From the NCBI GenBank assembly GCA_963761985.1, contig CAVXIT010000011.1:1-64000 (forward strand): a stretch of DNA of 64,000 nt, read 5' to 3'. Shown here piece after piece: positions 25,382 to 34,120 of the stretch. Below the pieces are notes generated by a model. The model worked only from the letters and a program-made list of their open reading frames with translations, was not told the DNA's origin and searched no databases. Position 1 is the first letter of the stretch; each line of letters begins with the position of its first letter. The DNA comes from JACCTH01 sp963761985. GTDB taxonomy: Bacteria; Actinomycetota; Acidimicrobiia; Spongiisociales; ZC4RG35. The position numbers and the translations under genes were made by a program.

Positions 25382-26311
25382 GTGGCCACCGTTGCCGCGA
25401 CCACAATCCGGGTTCGGACTTCTGACGTTTTTGTTCTCACCGTGCTCAAAGCGGCGGGATATTTCTTCTTGTCGTATCTCGCGGCAACGCTCGCCTGGAT
25501 CCTTATTCCTGCCCTCGCCTTGGGCTGGGTGCCTTTGGTTGTGACCTCGGGCTCGATGAAACCGGCCATTGACCGGGGCGATGTCGTTCTCATAGAGCCG
25601 GGAGCCTTTGCCCGTCGAGGTCATGTCGTAGCGTTCATCGGACCCAACGGGGCGCCAGTGCTACATCGTCTTCAGGACATCAATAGCGATGGAACGTTTG
25701 TCACCCGCGGCGACGCGAACGAGCAGCCGGACTCCACTCCCGTGTCGAGGATCAATGGGGTCGGCCGCTTGCTGATCCCCGGTCTCGGGCTCCTGACGAT
25801 GTGGCTCTCGGAGCTAGCGCCAATCCTGGTCTTGTTGGGGGCAGCGGGAATTCTCATCGCCTATCGGCGGAAGCAAGCGATACCGATCGTGGTGGCGGTC
25901 CTGGTTGCGACGGTTCTGGTCGCAGTGTCTGCGACTTTCGTGGCAACGACCGCCAACGCCGGCTCCAGCGTGCGAACGGTCGACATCGCCCCTGCGTCCA
26001 ACCTGGCGGCGACCTGCGGAGCGATCCCGATCGGCGCAGATGTGCCCGTCTCGCTTACTTGGACGGCGAGTCCAACGGCCGGCGTCACCACCTATCAGGT
26101 CTCTTACGACGCCGCGCCTCCCGGCGGAGGCTTCGTGGTGGTGGGAACCACTGCGGCGACGAACTTCGTCCACACGATTCGCAACGGCCAGGTGGGATTG
26201 AATCAGGCTCATACTTATCAGGTGCGAGCTTTGGTGGGACCGTGGAGCTCGTTGCCCGTCGAGGACCAGGTCACAATTTCGCAGGTTGTGGTGGCCTACC
26301 GCTGTACCTGA
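25382..26311 (+). CDS. SipW-type signal peptidase I with C-terminal fibronectin-III-like domain
   Basis: Encodes 309 residues. A membrane helix (about 20-50) precedes the catalytic Ser in VVTSGSMKPAI and the motif PVLHRLQ. Here His replaces the usual Lys, which marks the SipW/archaeal type of signal peptidase with a Ser-His mechanism. Two further membrane helices (about 130-150 and 155-185) follow. Residues 200-309 form a fibronectin-type-III-like extracellular domain (VSLTWTASP, TTYQVSYD, HTYQVRALVGPW). Start is GTG at 25382. It likely matures the TasA-like protein encoded just upstream. Its stop abuts the stop of the converging cytochrome gene. Confidence 0.85.
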   Translation: MATVAATTIRVRTSDVFVLTVLKAAGYFFLSYLAATLAWILIPALALGWVPLVVTSGSMKPAIDRGDVVLIEPGAFARRGHVVAFIGPNGAPVLHRLQDINSDGTFVTRGDANEQPDSTPVSRINGVGRLLIPGLGLLTMWLSELAPILVLLGAAGILIAYRRKQAIPIVVAVLVATVLVAVSATFVATTANAGSSVRTVDIAPASNLAATCGAIPIGADVPVSLTWTASPTAGVTTYQVSYDAAPPGGGFVVVGTTAATNFVHTIRNGQVGLNQAHTYQVRALVGPWSSLPVEDQVTISQVVVAYRCT

Positions 26312-26698
26312 TTAAGTCGACGTCAATAGGTAGTCGACCAAGCTCGAGACGTCTTCGTCGCTCAACGGGAAGGTCGGCATAACCCCAGCTTCAAAACCGG
26401 AAACCGTGAACGCTTGCGGTTCGCGAATCGACTGCTCGATATATTCGGCCGCCGTCATTCCCGGTACGCGTTCTCTCGCTCGCTCGGCCAGGCCCGACAG
26501 CGGAGGTCCGATTGCCATCGACGGAGTGTTGTCCCCGTGGACATGACAGCCGCCGCATCCCGTGCCGACAAACAGGAGACGCCCGGGCGACGTCTCCTGC
26601 TCCAGGATCCTTTGGGGCTCGGATTGCTGCCACCAGGCGATTCCAAGCACCACCGCCAGCGCCGCGGTCAGCGCCAGGCGGATGTATTCAATCCGCAC
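26312..26698 (-). CDS. Membrane-anchored cytochrome c
   Basis: Encodes 128 residues. An N-terminal hydrophobic anchor (residues 8-24) is followed by one heme-binding CGGCH (near residue 49) and a likely axial Met in GVMPTFPLSDEDV, the C-terminal pattern of small class I cytochromes. It should carry electrons on the outer face of the membrane, with partner unknown. Its start overlaps the end of the preceding YtkA-like gene by 11 bases, so the two are translationally coupled. Confidence 0.88.
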   Translation of the reverse strand: MRIEYIRLALTAALAVVLGIAWWQQSEPQRILEQETSPGRLLFVGTGCGGCHVHGDNTPSMAIGPPLSGLAERARERVPGMTAAEYIEQSIREPQAFTVSGFEAGVMPTFPLSDEDVSSLVDYLLTST

Positions 26699-27179
26699 GT
26701 ACCGCCTGCGGTCGCTTTCTGATCAACGCAAATACCTGCACCCCGAGCAATGCCACGACTAGGGCGAAAGCAGCCGGTAACAGGAACCGTCCGATTGATG
26801 ACGTCGTTGACGCAGCGGCTTCGGTCACCGAGATCGAACCGAGGTCATGCGGGGCGAAGTCCCCCTGGCTCACGTTCCAGGTAAAGGTTCCCGCCGCCGG
26901 GAAAGTCACTTCGACCGTATAGCGGCCGATCGAATCGGTTCGAGCCGCTTCGAACTCCGTGACATTGCCGTTGGAGTCGGTGACAAAGACAGAGGTCTGG
27001 AAAACGTCGACCGGAGTCTGGCCATGCTGGAGGATGGTGTAGGAGAGCTCATAGGTCTCTCCGGCTTCGAACGAGGTTGGTAGCTCGTCGAAGGAGGTGA
27101 GGGCCCAACCACCGGCCGAAGCGGCGAGCGGAATGGCGAGCAAAATCAGTACGAGCGGGATGAGCCTCGTGAACTTCAC
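26688..27179 (-). CDS. Secreted YtkA/FixH-like protein with C-terminal membrane anchor
   Basis: Encodes 163 residues: signal peptide (residues 1-22, cleavage near SAGG), a beta-sandwich of about 100 residues (YELSYTILQHGQTPVD, GRYTVEVTFPAAGTFTWNVS) and a C-terminal membrane helix followed by RKRP. The fold resembles YtkA-like domains found with copper and cytochrome proteins. The GTG start at 27179 has AAAGGAG 7 bases upstream. Coupling to the cytochrome gene suggests a role in respiration or metal handling outside the cell. Confidence 0.75.
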   Translation of the reverse strand: MKFTRLIPLVLILLAIPLAASAGGWALTSFDELPTSFEAGETYELSYTILQHGQTPVDVFQTSVFVTDSNGNVTEFEAARTDSIGRYTVEVTFPAAGTFTWNVSQGDFAPHDLGSISVTEAAASTTSSIGRFLLPAAFALVVALLGVQVFALIRKRPQAVRAD

Positions 27180-27268
27180 GTGCGATCTCCTTTCATTTAG
27201 GAGTCTTACACCTCGCACCCGGTTTTGGTTCCGGAACCTCGAGGCGAGCCGCGGTGTAGAACAGGACC

Positions 27269-27820
27269 GTGGAGGACCGTCCACTGGATGATCGAACGTT
27301 GATCAGCCGCGCCAAGTCTGGAGACGCCGATGCATTCGAATCACTTATTCGAGCTCATCAGGGATTGGGGCTGCGCGTGGCCTATCTGATCGTGCGCGAT
27401 GCCCAGGAGGCGGAGGACGCGTTGCAAGAAGCGGTCTTCAAGACTCATCGCGCTCTTGGCCGAGTACGGGACGACGCCGAGTTCCGTCCCTGGTTCTTCC
27501 GCATCGTTCGCAATGAAGCCCTTAATAGAAGGAGGAGCGCCGGCCGCCGGCTCGGGCTTGCCTTGCGCTCGGTGAGTGTCTCGGGAGATGCGGTCCCATC
27601 TCCCGAGACCATTCTCCTGGACACCGAACGCCGCCAACAACTGATCGACGCCCTCGACGTACTCCCGCGGGAGGTGCGCGAGGTAATCGAATGTCGTTAC
27701 CTCCTTGAGCTGAGTGAGAGAGAAACCGCAGAGGTTCTCCGCATTGCCCCGGGCACCGTCAAGTCGCGCACCAGCCGCGGCTTGGAGCGACTGCGAACAT
27801 CGATGCAGGGAGACCGATGA
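27269..27820 (+). CDS. ECF-type RNA polymerase sigma factor
   Basis: Encodes 183 residues. Region 2 (AFESLIRAHQGLGLRVAYLI, DAQEAEDALQEAVFKTHRAL, FRPWFFRIVRNEALNRRR) and region 4 (LPREVREVIECRYLLELSER, then APGTVKSRTSRGLERLR) are complete with a short linker, as in ECF sigma factors. Start is GTG at 27269. Its stop overlaps the start of the next gene by 4 bases (ATGA), and that gene looks like its membrane-bound anti-sigma partner. It is divergent from the YtkA/cytochrome pair, which could be among its targets. Confidence 0.93.
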   Translation: MEDRPLDDRTLISRAKSGDADAFESLIRAHQGLGLRVAYLIVRDAQEAEDALQEAVFKTHRALGRVRDDAEFRPWFFRIVRNEALNRRRSAGRRLGLALRSVSVSGDAVPSPETILLDTERRQQLIDALDVLPREVREVIECRYLLELSERETAEVLRIAPGTVKSRTSRGLERLRTSMQGDR

Positions 27821-28534
27821 CCACCGACATCGAACTCGCGCTCCATGATCTGCGTCAACACATCGGCTGGCCGGCTGAGGTGAATGTTGCCCTCAAACCT
27901 CGACGTGCCCCGAGTCGACGGGTTGATCTGGGTGGCGGCGGCGGCGAGCCTGCTCATTGTCATCGCGCTGCTCCCTGCCGGACGAGAGGCTGTTGCCAGC
28001 TTGGCGCGAGTGCTCGGCATCCAGATCGAGTTCCGCGACGCTCCCGAAGTCGCCGAAGGCCTCAACCTTGGTCCAGAGGTTGGTGTCGATGAAGCCGCAG
28101 CGGCAGTCGACTTCGAGCTCGCCCTCCCGGCCTCGCCCGGAAGTCCAGACGCCTTTTACCTTCGAGAACCCCCGCTCTCCACCCAGGTTTGGACGGTGTG
28201 GGAACCGACCAACGAACTGCCGCAGATTCCGGGCAGCAACGCCGGCCTGATCCTGGCGCAGTTCCGCGCCGACCCGGAGGAGTTGTCGATCACCAAACTG
28301 GTCTCGGCCGGCATTGAGGTGATCTCGGTCGATGTCAACGGCGAGCAGGGTTACTGGATCGCAGGTGGTCCGCATGTGCTCGTGTTCAACGACGGCGATT
28401 TCGCCGAAGCGACCCGTTCAAATGGCAACGTTCTCATCTGGACCGACGGCGAGATCACCTATCGGTTGGAAACAGCCCTCGATCTGGTGGCGGCGTTGGA
28501 GCTCGCTCGAAACCTGGAACCGTTCGGAACCTAG
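27817..28534 (+). pseudogene. Membrane-anchored anti-sigma-like protein, frameshifted
   Basis: The first frame gives a short cytoplasmic N-terminus (MTTDIELALHDLRQHIGWPA), and a second frame gives a membrane helix (LIWVAAAASLLIVIALLPAG) and an extracytoplasmic domain ending in a VLIWTDGEITYRLETALDLV pattern common in actinobacterial anti-sigma proteins. The frames meet at about 27905-27930. The ATGA overlap with the sigma gene and the layout support an anti-sigma role. The break may be a sequence error; the alternative is a start at ATG 27884. Confidence 0.7.
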
Positions 28535-28547
28535 AATTGACGGTTCT

Positions 28548-28618
<71 letters not shown>

Positions 28619-28620
28619 CT

Positions 28621-29008
28621 GAATGTTCGCCCGGCTTTCGCTTTAAGCTCCAGCGCTGTGCCGATCTGGTGGTGAGGGTTCGATCCCCTTCACCCGCTCT
28701 GAATGTTCGCCCGGCTTTCGCTTTAAGCTCCAGCGCTGTGCCGATCTGGTGGTGAGGGTTCGATCCCCTTCACCCGCTCTTAAGTTGCCGGCTTCCGCTC
28801 TAGCTCCAGCGCTGTGCCGATCTGGTGGTGAGGGTTCGATCCTCTTCACCCGCTCTGAATGTTGCCGGCTTCCGCTCTAGCTCCAGCGCTGTGCCGATCT
28901 GGTGGTGAGGGTTCGATCCCCTTCACCCGCTCTTAGGTTGCCGGCTTCCGCTCTAGCTCCAGCGCTGTGCCGATCTGGTGGTGAGGGTTCGATCCCCTTC
29001 ACCCGCTC
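28621..29008 (+). repeat. Five tandem tRNA-Gly-derived repeats
   Basis: Units at 28621-28700, 28701-28780, 28781-28856, 28857-28933 and 28934-29008 (75-80 bases). Each ends in about 35 bases identical or nearly so to the 3' part of the adjacent tRNA-Gly (anticodon-stem 3' strand, T arm, acceptor strand), preceded by AGCTCCAGC from the D/anticodon region but with an altered 12-base loop and no 5' acceptor strand. The first two units are identical; units 3-5 share a shorter spacer (GTTGCCGGCTTCCGC). They cannot form canonical tRNAs. Confidence 0.9.
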
Positions 29009-29010
29009 GA

Positions 29011-29367
29011 TTAGTCAGTGACGATGAAAGGAGCTCGAATTCCTGCTCCTGACATTCCCGGTTTGCAAGCGGTCACATATTCCCCGGGTGAAGCGTCGAC
29101 GACGAGTTCGCGTGTGACGCCTGGCCCGATGTCTTCCACCTCCCCGACAATGCCAACCCCGTCGGAGTTGTACAGATAGAACTCGGTTACGTCGCCGCCT
29201 TCGTTGGTGACCTCGAAAACAATCGTTCCGCTTTCAGCGGTTGTTGCCGCGACCTGGCATTCATCGTCGGTACTCGTGACGCTGATCGCATTGCCCTCAT
29301 CGCTGTTTGAACAGGCTCCCAGGGCGAGCAGGAGAACTAATAGAGCGAATGGTCCACGCAATTTCAT
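29011..29367 (-). CDS. EfeO-type cupredoxin lipoprotein
   Basis: Encodes 118 residues. The signal peptide ends in LALGAC|SNS, a lipobox. The mature part is an EfeO N-terminal-like cupredoxin domain (GTIVFEVTNEGGDVTEFYLY, IGPGVTRELVVDASPGEY, then TACKPGM with likely Cu/Fe ligands Cys and Met). Full EfeO proteins also carry an M75 domain, which is absent here, so this is a stand-alone cupredoxin. It follows the EfeU permease by 12 bases and probably binds or oxidises iron for it. Confidence 0.87.
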   Translation of the reverse strand: MKLRGPFALLVLLLALGACSNSDEGNAISVTSTDDECQVAATTAESGTIVFEVTNEGGDVTEFYLYNSDGVGIVGEVEDIGPGVTRELVVDASPGEYVTACKPGMSGAGIRAPFIVTD

Positions 29368-29379
29368 GATGCCTTCCTT

Positions 29380-30231
29380 CTAGCGGTTGGTTAGGACGGG
29401 CTCGGCGGGCTTGGCCTCTGGAACTGATCTCGTGCGCGGCATCGATCGCAGAAACAAGAACATTGTCGGGAGTAGGTAGCTGATCCACGCGATCGCCTCG
29501 AGCACCGACGTCCGAGGAGAGAAGTTGATTGTTCCCTTGAGCAACGTGCCAATTAGGGAGCCCGGAGGAATCTGTTCCGATACGTCGAAGGCGAGGTTGT
29601 TAAGCCCGGGAAGGATCCGGGCTTCCTGTAGGTCGTGGATGCCATAGGAGAGGACGCCGGCGGCAACGACGATAAGCAAGGCCCCCGTCCAGCGGAAGAA
29701 CTTTGAGAGGTTGATACGAAGCGAACCTCGATAAAAGAGAAAGCCGAGAACCACGGCCACTAAGAGCCCGATAGCTCCGCCAAGAAGAGGCTGGGTGTTC
29801 GAGCCCGCTGCCTTGGCCGCCGCCCAGAGAAACAATGCCGTCTCCAAGCCTTCACGACCTACGGCGACCAGGGCGACCAGCATCAGGCTGGTTCCCCCAA
29901 CGGCGATCGCCTGGTCCACTTTTCCCTCCAACTCCGCCCGAAGGCCGCGGGCGGTCCGGGCCATCCAAAAAACCATCCAGGTGACAAAGCCGACCGCGAC
30001 CAAAGAGAGGAAGCCGCCGATGGCCTCCTGGGCCTCGAAGCTGAGCCCTCGTGGCCCATAGGTCAGGGCGGCTCCAACCGCCAACGAGATCGCCACCGCG
30101 ATTCCGACCCCGGTCCATACCTTGGGCAGCAAGGCGCGGCGGTTGGTTTTGACGAGATATGCGACCAGGATTCCGATGACGAGCGCCGCCTCGAGACCTT
30201 CGCGGAGACCAATGAGGAAGTTTCCGATCAC
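29380..30231 (-). CDS. efeU: EfeU/FTR1-type iron permease
   Basis: Encodes 283 residues with seven membrane segments. Both REGLE motifs of the FTR1 family are present (LREGLEAALVIG near residue 9 and VGREGLETALFLW near residue 128). It imports iron through the cytoplasmic membrane, coupled to oxidation by a partner. GTG at 30231 lies about 9 bases downstream of a TAATAT -10 box, so translation is probably leaderless. No efeB is visible in the window. Confidence 0.9.
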   Translation of the reverse strand: MIGNFLIGLREGLEAALVIGILVAYLVKTNRRALLPKVWTGVGIAVAISLAVGAALTYGPRGLSFEAQEAIGGFLSLVAVGFVTWMVFWMARTARGLRAELEGKVDQAIAVGGTSLMLVALVAVGREGLETALFLWAAAKAAGSNTQPLLGGAIGLLVAVVLGFLFYRGSLRINLSKFFRWTGALLIVVAAGVLSYGIHDLQEARILPGLNNLAFDVSEQIPPGSLIGTLLKGTINFSPRTSVLEAIAWISYLLPTMFLFLRSMPRTRSVPEAKPAEPVLTNR

Positions 30232-30239
30232 GGTGAGCG

Positions 30240-30268
30240 ATATTAGGGATACCTAACAGAGCTTGCAA
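30240..30268 (-). promoter_or_regulatory. efeU promoter with candidate IdeR/DtxR iron box
   Basis: On the minus strand, TTGCAA (30263-30268) and TAATAT (30240-30245) are 17 bases apart, an ideal promoter. Between them lies TTAGGTATCCCTAA (30243-30256), whose TTAGG-N4-CCTAA form agrees with the first 14 positions of the DtxR/IdeR consensus. Iron-loaded repressor bound here would cover the -10 box. Confidence 0.65.
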
Positions 30269-30349
30269 GGGAGGCTGACAACCGGGACTCAGCCTCCCAA
30301 GGCCCGCGCATTGGCGATCATAAACTGAGGTTGACCACGACTTGCCCGG

Positions 30350-30422
30350 GCCCCCGTAGCTCAGAGGACAGAGCAGGAGCCTTCTAAGCTCTTGGCCGGG
30401 GGTTCGAATCCTCCCGGGGGCG
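30350..30422 (+). tRNA. tRNA-Arg (anticodon UCU)
   Basis: 73 bases with acceptor GCCCCCG/CGGGGGC, D arm GCTCAGAGGACAGAGC, anticodon loop CTTCTAA and T loop TTCGAAT. No CCA is encoded. Confidence 0.95.
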
Positions 30423-30448
30423 CCCTCGGGTCGGAGTCGCACCAACAT

Positions 30449-30523
30449 GGTGGCCGTAGCTCAGTTGGTTAGAGCGCCAGATTGTGGTTCTGGATGTCGG
30501 GGGTTCGAATCCCCTCGGTCACC
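30449..30523 (+). tRNA. tRNA-His (anticodon GUG)
   Basis: Includes the extra G-1 opposite discriminator C73, the hallmark of tRNA-His. Anticodon loop TTGTGGT lies between CCAGA and TCTGG; T loop is TTCGAAT. CCA follows the discriminator base in the genome. It lies 38 bases upstream of tig. Confidence 0.95.
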
Positions 30524-30560
30524 CCAAAACCACGCAACCCTTCCAGATCGAGAGGATCCC

Positions 30561-31985
30561 ATGTCGGTCCCCCCTACAGCCGTTCGCGACACTCCGGTCC
30601 GAGAAATTGGGCGCTTCGAGCGCCGGTTGACCGTCAACCTCACCGATGCGGAGATCGACGCAGCCAAGTCGGCCGCGGCGCGGAGGTTGTCAAAAGATCT
30701 CAAATTGCACGGGTTTCGCCCCGGCAAAGCACCGCGCCCGGTGGTCGAGGCGGCGGTCGGCGCTGAGCGTTTGCGATCCGAGGCGATCGAGGACCTGATT
30801 CCCCAGCAATTGCAGAAGCTGCTCGAGGAACAGCAGTTGACCCCGGTTATCAACCCCCAGCTCGAGAACATCACAAATGTCGAGGGGGGAGTCGAGGCCG
30901 AAGTCTTGATCACTCTCTGGCCCGAGCTCGATGCTGAGCCGTCTTACGAAGGGCGGACCATCGAGCTGGGTTCAATTGAGCTCACCGATAGTGACGTGGC
31001 CGAGAGCATCGAAGTCATGAGAAATCAGTTCGCCTCCTTGGAAACAGTCGATCGCGCCGCGAACGATGGCGACTTCGTCTCGATCGATCTCTCTGCCCAG
31101 GACCAGAACGGTCCCGTACCCGAAACGGTGGCGAACGAGCTCCTCTACGAAGTGGGTTCAAATCAGTTGCTCGACGAAGCCGATGAGCACATGCGCGGGA
31201 TGTCGGCGGGGGAAGAAGTCAGCTTCGAGAGCACCCTCCCCGCCGGATTCGGTGACAACGCCGGAACAGCAGTCAGCTTCACGATCAAGGTCAACGAAGT
31301 TAAAGCCAAGGTGCTGCCCGAAGTCGACGACGAATGGGTGTCAGAGATCACCGAATTTGAGACGCTCGCCGAACTCGAAGACGAGCTGCGCAAAGAACTC
31401 GCGGTGAGCAAACAACGAGCCGGAGCGCGCGAGCTGCGGCAGAAGGCCCTCGACCTGCTCATCGACGAAGCCACAGTGGAGATTCCTGAGCAGCTGATCA
31501 GAATCGAAATGGAAGATCTGCTTCATCGCTTCACCCATCGTCTCGAGGAGAGCGAAATCACGATTCAGGACTACATGGAGGCGAGCGGCGTCACTCCGGA
31601 ATTGCTCGAAGCCGACTTGCATTCTCAAGCCGAGCGGGGCCTCAAGTCGCGGCTCGTCCTCGAAAGCGTCGCGAAGAAAGAAGGAATCGAGGTCACGCCA
31701 GATGACCTGGCCAACCAGATCGCCGCCATCGCGCGGCTCAGCAAGGAACCCGAGCAGGTTTACAAGGCCATGAGCGAAGAGTCGCGAGTCTTGTCATTGG
31801 CCGGTGATATCCTCCGGAGCAAGGCCCTGGAGGCAGTGATCGCCGGGGTTAAGGCAGTTGACGAAGACGGCAATCCGGTCGAACTCGGCACCGAGATGGC
31901 CGACGAAGAGGACGAAGTGGTTGAGGCGCTTCCTCTCGAGGACGAAATAGTGGTAGAGGCCGAGATCGTCGACGAGGAGCCCTGA
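30561..31985 (+). CDS. tig: Trigger factor (ribosome-associated chaperone)
   Basis: Encodes 474 residues in the usual order: ribosome-binding domain with the FRPGKAPRPVV signature (about residue 50), FKBP-type peptidyl-prolyl isomerase domain (about 150-245, GDFVSIDLSAQD, HMRGMSAGEEVSF) and a helical chaperone domain. The C-terminus is strongly acidic. It binds nascent chains at the ribosome exit. The ATG at 30561 follows GAGAGGA; an earlier GTG-type start would run through tRNA-His. It heads the tig-clpP-clpX unit. Confidence 0.95.
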   Translation: MSVPPTAVRDTPVREIGRFERRLTVNLTDAEIDAAKSAAARRLSKDLKLHGFRPGKAPRPVVEAAVGAERLRSEAIEDLIPQQLQKLLEEQQLTPVINPQLENITNVEGGVEAEVLITLWPELDAEPSYEGRTIELGSIELTDSDVAESIEVMRNQFASLETVDRAANDGDFVSIDLSAQDQNGPVPETVANELLYEVGSNQLLDEADEHMRGMSAGEEVSFESTLPAGFGDNAGTAVSFTIKVNEVKAKVLPEVDDEWVSEITEFETLAELEDELRKELAVSKQRAGARELRQKALDLLIDEATVEIPEQLIRIEMEDLLHRFTHRLEESEITIQDYMEASGVTPELLEADLHSQAERGLKSRLVLESVAKKEGIEVTPDDLANQIAAIARLSKEPEQVYKAMSEESRVLSLAGDILRSKALEAVIAGVKAVDEDGNPVELGTEMADEEDEVVEALPLEDEIVVEAEIVDEEP

Positions 31986-31989
31986 TCCC

Positions 31990-32601
31990 ATGCAGAACTA
32001 CGTAATTCCGACAGTCTTTGAACAGACCAGCCGGGGCGAGCGCTACTTCGATATCTACAGCCGGTTGCTGAAGGATCGGATCATCTTCCTGGGCACCCCA
32101 ATCGATGACACGATCGCCAACCTCATCATGGCGCAAATGCTCCATCTTGAGAGCGATGACCCCGACAAAGACATCTTTCTCTATATCAACTCGCCCGGCG
32201 GTTCGATCACTTCGCTCTTCGCGATTTACGACACCATGCAATACATCAAGCCCGACGTGAACACAGTTTGCATGGGCATGGCGGCTTCGGCGGCGGCAGT
32301 GATTCTCGCCGGCGGAGCGCCTGGGAAGCGCTTTGCTTTGCCCCACGCCCGGGTGATGCTGCATCAGCCTCACGGAGGGGCGCAGGGCCAGGCCTCAGAC
32401 ATCGAGATTCAGGCACGATTGATCGTGCAGATGCGTGAGCAACTCAACCGAATTCTCGCTGAGCACACCGGTCAAACCTATGAGAAGGTGGCTCTCGACA
32501 CCGAACGGGACTATTGGATGATCGCGGACGACGCGGTCACCTATGGGGTGGTCGATTCAATTCTCTCTCGTCGGGAACTCTCTGCGGTAGCCTCCACCTG
32601 A
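31990..32601 (+). CDS. clpP: ATP-dependent Clp protease proteolytic subunit
   Basis: Encodes 203 residues. The catalytic triad is visible: Ser in GMAASAAAVI, His in MLHQPHGG and Asp in LDTERDYW. The N-terminal axial-loop and handle regions (YINSPGGSIT, QPHGGAQGQASDIEIQA) are standard. It forms the two-ring protease chamber fed by ClpX. It starts 4 bases after the tig stop and is followed after 15 bases by clpX. Confidence 0.97.
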   Translation: MQNYVIPTVFEQTSRGERYFDIYSRLLKDRIIFLGTPIDDTIANLIMAQMLHLESDDPDKDIFLYINSPGGSITSLFAIYDTMQYIKPDVNTVCMGMAASAAAVILAGGAPGKRFALPHARVMLHQPHGGAQGQASDIEIQARLIVQMREQLNRILAEHTGQTYEKVALDTERDYWMIADDAVTYGVVDSILSRRELSAVAST

Positions 32602-32616
32602 GGAGGATCCAGCTAC

Positions 32617-33876
32617 ATGGCGAAATTCGGTGACGGGGTCGACCTATTGAAATGCAGCTTTTGCGGCAAATCGCAAAAGCAGGTCAAGAAGTTGATTGCC
32701 GGACCGGGGGTGTACATCTGTGACGAGTGCATCGACCTGTGCAACGAGATCATCGAGGAGGAGTTCTCCTCGACACCCGAAGTCAGCTTCACCGAACTGC
32801 CTAAGCCGGTCGAGATCTCGGCCTACCTCGATGACTACGTAGTCGGCCAGGATCCTGCCAAGCGCAAGTTGGCGGTCGCGGTGTATAACCATTACAAGCG
32901 GATCCGTTCCGGCGAGCACCGGCGTGACGACGTCGAGTTGCAGAAGTCGAACATCCTGTTGATCGGCCCAACCGGTTGCGGGAAGACTCTTCTCGCCCAG
33001 ACGCTTGCCCGACAGCTCAACGTCCCCTTCGCCATCGCCGATGCCACCGCTCTGACCGAAGCCGGCTATGTCGGCGAAGACGTCGAGAACATTCTCCTGA
33101 AGCTGATTCAGGCAGCGGACTTCGATGTCAAGCGAGCCGAGCAGGGAATCATCTATATCGACGAGATCGACAAGATCGCTCGTAAGGCGGAGAATCCCTC
33201 GATCACCCGCGATGTCTCGGGTGAGGGTGTTCAACAAGCGCTGTTGAAGATTCTCGAAGGAACCGTCGCCTCGGTCCCTCCGCAGGGAGGTCGCAAACAC
33301 CCTCACCAGGAGTTCATCCAGATAGACACATCGAACGTGCTCTTCCTCTGTGGCGGCGCCTTCGCCGGCCTCGAAGACATAGTGTCCAGTCGCGTCGGGA
33401 AGAAGCAGGTTGGCTTTGGAGCTGAGCTGCGTTCTCGCGCCGAGAAGCGTCCCGCCGAACTCCTCGCCCAGGTGATGCCCGAAGACCTCATCAAGTTCGG
33501 ACTCATACCTGAGTTCATCGGGCGCTTGCCGGTTGTGGCCACGGTCGAGGACCTCGACCGCGAACAGCTGACCGAGATTCTGACCGAACCGAAGAACGCG
33601 CTGACCAAGCAATATGCCCGGATGCTGGAGATGGATGGGGTCACCCTCGAGTTCGAAGAAGACGCACTGGGTGAGATCGCCAATCTCGCCATAAAGAGGG
33701 GCACCGGCGCCCGCGGATTGCGGGCGATCCTCGAAGAGATTCTCCTCAACACTATGTTCGACATGCCTTCCCGCAGCGATATTGGGCGGGTGGTGGTCGA
33801 CGCGGAAACGGTCCGCAACAAGACCAATCCAACTCTGGTGCCACATCCCGAGGTGCCGCGGGAACGTTCCGCCTAA
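32617..33876 (+). CDS. clpX: ATP-dependent Clp protease ATP-binding subunit ClpX
   Basis: Encodes 419 residues. The N-terminal zinc-binding domain has four Cys (CSFCGKSQKQ and CDECIDLC). The AAA+ core has Walker A GPTGCGKT, pore loop GYVGEDVE, Walker B IIYIDEIDKI, and the RKH-like loop of substrate binding. The IGF-type ClpP-binding loop region lies near residue 265. It unfolds proteins and passes them to ClpP. GGAGGA precedes the ATG. valS, which often follows tig-clpPX in actinobacteria, is not seen here. Confidence 0.97.
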   Translation: MAKFGDGVDLLKCSFCGKSQKQVKKLIAGPGVYICDECIDLCNEIIEEEFSSTPEVSFTELPKPVEISAYLDDYVVGQDPAKRKLAVAVYNHYKRIRSGEHRRDDVELQKSNILLIGPTGCGKTLLAQTLARQLNVPFAIADATALTEAGYVGEDVENILLKLIQAADFDVKRAEQGIIYIDEIDKIARKAENPSITRDVSGEGVQQALLKILEGTVASVPPQGGRKHPHQEFIQIDTSNVLFLCGGAFAGLEDIVSSRVGKKQVGFGAELRSRAEKRPAELLAQVMPEDLIKFGLIPEFIGRLPVVATVEDLDREQLTEILTEPKNALTKQYARMLEMDGVTLEFEEDALGEIANLAIKRGTGARGLRAILEEILLNTMFDMPSRSDIGRVVVDAETVRNKTNPTLVPHPEVPRERSA

Positions 33877-33993
33877 AGTCGCCCCTTGTTGGGTTGTACG
33901 GCGGAGTGAGTTGGTTGGACAACGATGCCGACATGGTTGTAATTTGCCGTCGGAAGTCAGACGACAAAAGTTTTGACGGTCAGTGATGGGCGC

Positions 33994-34113
33994 CACGGTA
34001 AGTGGCAAGAGCGATTGGGAGGCGTGGATCCTCATCCCGTGAGGCGGGCACCTGGGATGAGGGAAGCCAGTGGTGCGACCGGCCTGTTTCGTGTGAGACA
34101 AGCGATACGGGAG
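33994..34113 (+). ncRNA. Conserved structured leader RNA, copy 1
   Basis: Upstream of the first LPFTG gene. CCTCATCCC pairs perfectly with GGGATGAGG (9 bp). The next segments, GAAGCC...GGCC enclosing GGTGCGACC and GTTTCG...CGATAC, form further helices before the GGGAGG ribosome site. Nearly the same sequence occurs at 36146 and 37328. A cis-regulatory RNA is likely; I do not recognise the class. Confidence 0.65.
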
Positions 34114-34120
34114 GAACGGA

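Noticed and set aside
28643..28849. Leftward 68-residue frame with repeated RIEPSPPDRHSAGA
   Set aside because: It is the translation of the tRNA-Gly-derived repeat array and has no start signal. The repeat explains it fully.
28621..29008. CRISPR array
   Set aside because: The shared part is tRNA-derived, the spacers are not unique (two classes only), and no cas genes are present.
33994..34113. Surface-gene leader as a cobalamin riboswitch
   Set aside because: Only a short core-like string agrees. The element is about half the needed length and lacks the conserved B12-box pattern.
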